Of a stretch of 64,000 nucleotides of DNA, positions 59,984 to 64,000 are shown piece after piece. The notes under the pieces were generated by a model. That model was not told the DNA's origin. It worked only from the letters and a program-made list of their open reading frames with translations, and did not search any database. The DNA comes from Jiella flava (lineage in GTDB: Bacteria > Pseudomonadota > Alphaproteobacteria > Rhizobiales > Rhizobiaceae), in contig NZ_JAFMPP010000010.1 of assembly GCF_017349315.1 (NCBI RefSeq), positions 1 through 64,000 on the forward strand, given 5' to 3'. A program made the translations under genes and the position numbers. Positions within the stretch are counted from its first letter, which is position 1, and every line of letters starts with the position of its first letter.

Positions 59984-59996
59984 ATGTGCCGGTAAG

Positions 59997-60770
59997 ATGT
60001 CCCGTTCCTTTCATTCGATTGCCTTCGTCGCCAGCGAAACGGACGCCGCCCAAGAGGCCGCGCATCGGCTCGCGGCGCTTTACGGCAACGTTGCGACGGA
60101 CTGCGCCGATGTCATCGTGGCGCTCGGCGGTGACGGCTTTATGCTGCAGACGCTGCACCGCTTCATCGACACCGCGCAGCCGATCTACGGCATGAACAAA
60201 GGCACGGTCGGGTTCTTGATGAACCCCTATCGCGAGGCCGGGCTGCGCGAACGACTTGCCGCAGCGGTCGAGAACGTCATCCATCCGCTGGAAATGATTG
60301 CCCTCGATACCGACGGAATCGAGCACCGCTCGCTGGCGATCAACGAGGCGTCGATCTTCCGCCAGTCCTTTCAGGCGGCACGGCTGCAAATCTCGATCGA
60401 CGACAAGGTGCGGCTGGAGGAACTCGTCTGCGACGGCGTCCTGGTCGCGACCCCTACCGGCTCGACCGCCTACAATCTTTCCGCCCAGGGGCCGATCCTG
60501 CCGATCGACGCACCGCTTTTGGCGCTCACCCCGGTCAGCCCGTTCCGGCCCCGGCGCTGGCGCGGCGCGCTCCTGCGCAACCATCAGCAGGTGACGATCA
60601 CCGCACTCGAATATGAGAAGCGTCCGGTCAACGCCGTCGCCGACGCGACCGAGGTGAAATCGGTCGTCAAGGTTCAGATCCGCGAATCTGGCAGTGACGT
60701 CTGCTACATTCTGTTCGACCAGGACCATTCATGGGACGAACGCATCCTGATCGAGCAATTCCGCTATTGA
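59997..60770 (+). CDS. nadK: NAD kinase
   Basis: Phosphorylates NAD+ to NADP+. The 257-residue protein has the substrate motif [18 protein letters not shown] (GGDG near 42-45), [18 protein letters not shown] and [17 protein letters not shown], all typical of NadK. Length is short, as usual for alphaproteobacteria. The start at 59997 is within 14 bases of a repeat element. Convergent with the DUF2336 gene. An extra NADP+ supply could help MtdB, but the link is only by position. Confidence 0.94.
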   Translation: MSRSFHSIAFVASETDAAQEAAHRLAALYGNVATDCADVIVALGGDGFMLQTLHRFIDTAQPIYGMNKGTVGFLMNPYREAGLRERLAAAVENVIHPLEMIALDTDGIEHRSLAINEASIFRQSFQAARLQISIDDKVRLEELVCDGVLVATPTGSTAYNLSAQGPILPIDAPLLALTPVSPFRPRRWRGALLRNHQQVTITALEYEKRPVNAVADATEVKSVVKVQIRESGSDVCYILFDQDHSWDERILIEQFRY

Positions 60771-60822
60771 AGACAAACAAGACGCGCCGGGATCGGTGCG
60801 TGCCGACCTTTCGATGATCCGG

Positions 60823-61953
60823 TCAGGCCGCGACGGCTCGGGTCGTTTCGCGCACGGCGTCCCGCTCAGCCTCGCTGACAAGCTGGCGCAGAATCGCCAT
60901 CGCTTCCGACATCCCGCGGTCGTCGAACTGGCGCGCCGACACGCGAGCCAACAGCAGGGCCGGGACGGCGGCCGGGCGCGGCGCCGAGGCGTCGCGGGCG
61001 ACCGCGCGCCAGAGCGTCAGCGCTTCGCCGAAGAGATAGGCGATTCCTTCCGACAAGCCGCAATCGAGGACAAGGGCCCGCAGCGCCGACGAGCGGCCGG
61101 CCGCAACGATGCTCTCCACCCGCCGCTGCGAGCGCCCGGACAAGCTGACGAGCAGCGTCGTGAAGAGTTCGACGTCGCCGCCAACCAGCACTCTGAGGAG
61201 CAGCGACGGCGTCATCGTCCCGCTGCCGCGCAGATGCTCGGCGAAGGCAGGCACTTCGTGCCGCGTCAGTGTGGCGCCGATGGTGGCAGTCCCGCGCTCG
61301 CCCGCCTCATAGGCGATCACGCCGGCGCGCTTGGCGCCGAGCAAGCCGATCAGCAACGGCGCTTCGGCGAGACGGTCGCGCGCGGCCAGCATCAGCGTCT
61401 GGCGGACCGCCGACGGAAGCTCGGTCCGGGCCAGCAGGGCTTCGCACAGATCGCCATCGGCGGAAAAGCGCTCGGCGAGACGATAAAAGCTTGGGGAGGA
61501 GAGTGCCGCGCCCGGATTGCGGCATAGGGCCAGCGCCGCCTCTACCTCGCCGCTCTCGGCGATCGCCGCGGCGACCGGCAGCGGCACGATGGCCCGTTCG
61601 GCAATCGCCCGGCGGGCAGCCGGCGAACCGACGGCGACGAGATCAACCAGCCTCTCGGCTGAAAGATCCCCGCAACCGGTGACGATGGCGGTCGCGACCG
61701 AATCGATGTCTGCGGCCAAAGCGTAGAGCAGCGCCGGCGGCAGATTGTTCGCGCGCGACAGGGCTTTGGCCATCGCCAGCCGCACGGCGGAGGCCGGATC
61801 GTCGAGAAGCAGCGTCAGGGAGGCGACGACCGCGTCGTAATCGGCCCCCGTGGCATTGCCCGAAGCCAGCGTTCCGGCGAGCATCGTCGCCGCCTCGGCC
61901 CGATCCTTGGTCGACGCTTGTTTCGCCCATTTGGCAAATCGCTGCACGATCAT
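60823..61953 (-). CDS. DUF2336 domain protein
   Basis: 376-residue soluble protein of the DUF2336 family, common in alphaproteobacteria; function unknown, helical repeat-like. The pattern VVASLTLLLDDPASAVRLAMAKALS, LAADIDSVATAIVTGCGDLS and LVDLVAVGSPAARRAIAERA is typical. No signal or membrane segment. Relatives have been discussed in cell-cycle or stress control, with no firm role. Starts at ATG 61953 and ends convergent with nadK. Confidence 0.85.
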   Translation of the reverse strand: MIVQRFAKWAKQASTKDRAEAATMLAGTLASGNATGADYDAVVASLTLLLDDPASAVRLAMAKALSRANNLPPALLYALAADIDSVATAIVTGCGDLSAERLVDLVAVGSPAARRAIAERAIVPLPVAAAIAESGEVEAALALCRNPGAALSSPSFYRLAERFSADGDLCEALLARTELPSAVRQTLMLAARDRLAEAPLLIGLLGAKRAGVIAYEAGERGTATIGATLTRHEVPAFAEHLRGSGTMTPSLLLRVLVGGDVELFTTLLVSLSGRSQRRVESIVAAGRSSALRALVLDCGLSEGIAYLFGEALTLWRAVARDASAPRPAAVPALLLARVSARQFDDRGMSEAMAILRQLVSEAERDAVRETTRAVAA

Positions 61954-62068
61954 CGAACCCGTCCCTTTCCCGCCAAGACTGATAAGGTCATCTTTGCGGG
62001 AAATGGTTTAGGTTTCGTTCACCATACGCGTTGACGAAATGAAAACTTTTGCCACCCTCGGTCGACGC

Positions 62069-62692
62069 TCAAAGATCCGAGGCGTCCGGCGCCTTCGGGC
62101 GCTGCATCTGAAACACCTGGTCGCCCACGGTGTAATCGAGATAGCCGAGGCGGGCGAGCGGCGCGGCGAGCGTCATGTCGATCAGGCCGTCTTTGAGGAT
62201 GGTCTCATCAATGTGGATCGCCACCACCTCACCGATCACGACGGTGTTGTTCGATCGCGTCGCGCCGAGTCCCTTCGGCCGGAAGTGATCGGTCACCTTG
62301 CATTCGAGCGCCGCCGGGCTTTCGGCAACGCGCGGCGCGGCAACGATCCGGCAGGGCGCCTCGGTCAAGCCGGAGAAGCTGAATTCGCTCACGCCACGCG
62401 GCGCCGGGGCGGAGCTGCGATTGAGAGGATCGGCGAGCGCCCGCGTCGCGAGATTGGCAACGAACTCGCCGCTTTCGATGGCGAAGCTCGCCGTGTCCTT
62501 CATACCGGCCGAGGAGAACATGACCAGTTTCGGCTGATCGCTGATGGCGTTGAAAAAGCTGTAGGGCGCGAGATTGACCGCCCCGGCCGCGCTGCGGGTG
62601 GAGATCCAGCCGATCGGCCGTGGCGCGACGATCGCCTTGAACGGATCGTGCGGCAGGCCATGGTCGTTGGTGTCGGTCGTGTAAGAGAGCAT
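62069..62692 (-). CDS. Flavin reductase family protein (DIM6/NTAB)
   Basis: FMN-binding flavin-reductase-like protein of 207 residues. Typical sequence: DPFKAIVAPRPIGWISTRSAAGAVNLAPYSFFNAISDQPKLVMFSS, with the flavin-contact TRSAAG and APYSFFN segments, then KDTASFAIESGEFVANLAT. This COG1853 group differs from the HpaC-type reductases. It starts one base inside the nitroreductase stop, so the two are one transcript. Confidence 0.88.
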   Translation of the reverse strand: MLSYTTDTNDHGLPHDPFKAIVAPRPIGWISTRSAAGAVNLAPYSFFNAISDQPKLVMFSSAGMKDTASFAIESGEFVANLATRALADPLNRSSAPAPRGVSEFSFSGLTEAPCRIVAAPRVAESPAALECKVTDHFRPKGLGATRSNNTVVIGEVVAIHIDETILKDGLIDMTLAAPLARLGYLDYTVGDQVFQMQRPKAPDASDL

Positions 62693-63276
62693 CAGGCCGC
62701 TCCCGTCGCCGTCGCCTCGCTGACGATTTCGGCGAGATCGGGGCGTGGGCGCTCGGACGGCGGAACGCTCGGCGTGCCGATATGGATGAAGCCGACGACC
62801 TTCTCCTCCGGCGTGATGCCAAGAATTGCCTTGGCCTCGTCGTCATAGGCGACCCACTCCGTCACCCAATTGGCCGCATAGCCATGGGCATGAACGGCAT
62901 TGACGAGGTTCATCGCCACCGCGCCGCCGGACAATTCCTGTTCCCAGATCGGAATCTTCACATGCGCCTTGGCGGTCGAGATCACGCCGACGACGAGCGG
63001 AGCTCGGGTGAAGCGCTCCGCCTCGATCGTCTGACGCGTCTCGGTCATCCGCTCGCCCTCGCGCTCGGCGACGAGCCCGGCCAGGGCCTCGCCAACTTTG
63101 ACCGCAGCATCGCCGCGATACAGAACGAAGCGCCATGGCGCGAGCTTGCCGTGGTCGGGCACCCGCGCGGCAATCGTCAGGATATGATCGAGCGCCTCGC
63201 CCGACGGCGCCGGTTCGGCGAGCATCGGGATCGGGATCGAACGACGGGTGGACAAGAGTTCAATAGCGTCGGTCAA
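62692..63276 (-). CDS. Nitroreductase family protein
   Basis: FMN-dependent oxidoreductase of 194 residues, YdjA-like small type. Start: ELLSTRRSIPIPMLAEPAP (the R-R-S flavin phosphate site), AARVPDHGKLAPWRFVLYRGD and AVHAHGYAANWVTEW in the middle, and the C-terminal GFIHIGTPS. Substrate unknown: nitroaromatics or enones. Coupled to the flavin reductase gene downstream (one-base overlap). Confidence 0.9.
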   Translation of the reverse strand: MTDAIELLSTRRSIPIPMLAEPAPSGEALDHILTIAARVPDHGKLAPWRFVLYRGDAAVKVGEALAGLVAEREGERMTETRQTIEAERFTRAPLVVGVISTAKAHVKIPIWEQELSGGAVAMNLVNAVHAHGYAANWVTEWVAYDDEAKAILGITPEEKVVGFIHIGTPSVPPSERPRPDLAEIVSEATATGAA

Positions 63277-63439
63277 GGCTTCGTCTCCGCAAATGTCACG
63301 GCAGAGCTAGGTGCTCGTGCAAGGCTTAGCAATCGTGTCGGCCGATGAACACCGTGTCGTCCACCGCGACGCGTAGGCTTCGCCTTGAATTTGTCGATGA
63401 TTTGCGCTCAACACAAAAGCCATGGGGGAAGCGTTCACG

Positions 63440-64000
63440 ATGGCGCCGCGGCGACGGCCTCGCAATCCGGCCAAGAGATTTGGCGGGAGCGTTGAGGCGT
63501 GTCGTGATGCAAGCCATCGCGCTTTCTGCGACGCACTTTGCGCGGATTCTGCGGCGAGCGCGCCACGCCCCTTCCACCGGCGCAACATACTGAGCACGAC
63601 GAGGCTCGTCGCCTTGTTCTTGGCCTTTCTTCTCGCCGCCCCGGCCGCCATGGCGCAAGAACGCGGTGGTGGAGGCGGCAGCGGATTTCTCGGCGGCCTC
63701 GGTGACCTCCTCGGCGGCAAGCCGGACGGCCCTGCCCCTTACGTTTCGCCAAGTGCCAATGACCTGATCCCGAATGCCGGCGACGTCGGTGTGCCGCAGG
63801 CGCGCGCACCGAAGACGTTCGAGCCGATCACTCTGCCAAAGGCCGCACCAGGCAATCTGAAGGCACCGAAGATCGATCTGCCGGGTCTGCCCGCCTATGC
63901 GCCTCAAAGCGCTCCATCCCAGAATCTGTTGCGCCACAGCGCCAGCCTGTCGTTGCGCGCGGTGCTTGTCAAAGGCGGTGCAACGGTACCGAACGGCCTG
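63440..64000 (+). CDS. Secreted protein, N-terminal part (cut by the window edge)
   Basis: An open frame runs to the end of the window without a stop. A clear signal peptide appears at about 63590-63660 (TTRLVALFLAFLLAAPAAMA, cut before QERGG), followed by a Gly-rich segment, a Pro-rich linker (ALPKAAPGNLKAPKIDLPG-like) and a start of a folded part (SLSLRAVLVKGGATVPNGL) that recalls proteins with 'LxVRLxxxGxPIPxGLVWRV' ends in alphaproteobacteria. The true start is unclear: ATG 63440 gives a 50-residue extension before the signal; a non-ATG start near 63590 would fit better. Function unknown. Confidence 0.55.
   Translation, partial: MAPRRRPRNPAKRFGGSVEACRDASHRAFCDALCADSAASAPRPFHRRNILSTTRLVALFLAFLLAAPAAMAQERGGGGGSGFLGGLGDLLGGKPDGPAPYVSPSANDLIPNAGDVGVPQARAPKTFEPITLPKAAPGNLKAPKIDLPGLPAYAPQSAPSQNLLRHSASLSLRAVLVKGGATVPNGL

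Larger units (their letters stand above)
59533..59996. other. Gap between fae and nadK
   Basis: Holds a terminator-like hairpin at 59651-59672 and a RIME-like repeat at 59875-59983. A minus frame (59529-59732) is not supported. Confidence 0.5.

Overview
The window is GC-rich chromosomal DNA from an alphaproteobacterium, most likely of the Hyphomicrobiales (Rhizobiales). The basis is a RirA-type Rrf2 iron regulator, Irr-box-like operators, an ActS/ActR (RegB/RegA) redox pair, PmtA-like phospholipid methyltransferases, RIME-like intergenic repeats, and a bacterial tetrahydromethanopterin (H4MPT) formaldehyde-oxidation gene set. The H4MPT set points to a methylotroph, or to a relative that detoxifies formaldehyde this way. 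I cannot name the genus.

Layout. Positions 1-350 read leftward out of the window as a promoter plus antitermination leader, apparently of an rRNA operon. Cell-wall genes follow (M23 peptidase, extensin-like protein, L,D-transpeptidase; 764-6107). Then come a DUF3297 gene, a methyltransferase behind an AT-rich island, the redox two-component pair (8102-10412), a ferritin-like DUF892 protein, the helicase hrpB, and a YnjBCD-type ABC importer (11206-17500). Next are an SDR, an FMN reductase, two tandem phospholipid methyltransferases, dnaJ and an acyltransferase (17707-23371).

Positions 23530-26246 look like an iron-homeostasis island: two DUF1289 genes, an unknown gene and dps each behind an Irr-box-like palindrome, and rirA. 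rpoD and dnaG follow (27564-31883), then an orphan phage-like DUF2793 gene, a small frameshifted gene remnant beside two repeat elements, a DMT transporter with a histidine-rich tail, a RimK-like/GNAT-C39 pair (35341-37974), and a cytosolic chemoreceptor with cheW. Positions 41047-47663 hold an SDR, a coupled NlpC/P60-M17 peptidase pair, a TPR lipoprotein, phosphoglycolate phosphatase, a thioredoxin-like protein and small unknown genes, including a 31-residue membrane protein.

Positions 47838-59532 carry the C1 module: fhcC-fhcD-fhcA-fhcB and a pterin dehydratase on the minus strand, then, divergently, the RFAP synthase gene mptG, mtdB, an ATP-grasp gene, mch, a second ATP-grasp gene, a CitG-like gene and fae. 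Together these encode formaldehyde to formate via H4MPT (Fae, MtdB, Mch, Fhc) plus likely cofactor-biosynthesis steps. The window ends with nadK, a DUF2336 gene, a flavin reductase/nitroreductase pair, and the 5' part of a secreted protein cut by the window edge.

A dispersed repeat of about 105 bp built from two palindromes occurs in at least four near-complete and two partial copies, all between genes; two copies supply the TAG stop codon of the preceding gene.
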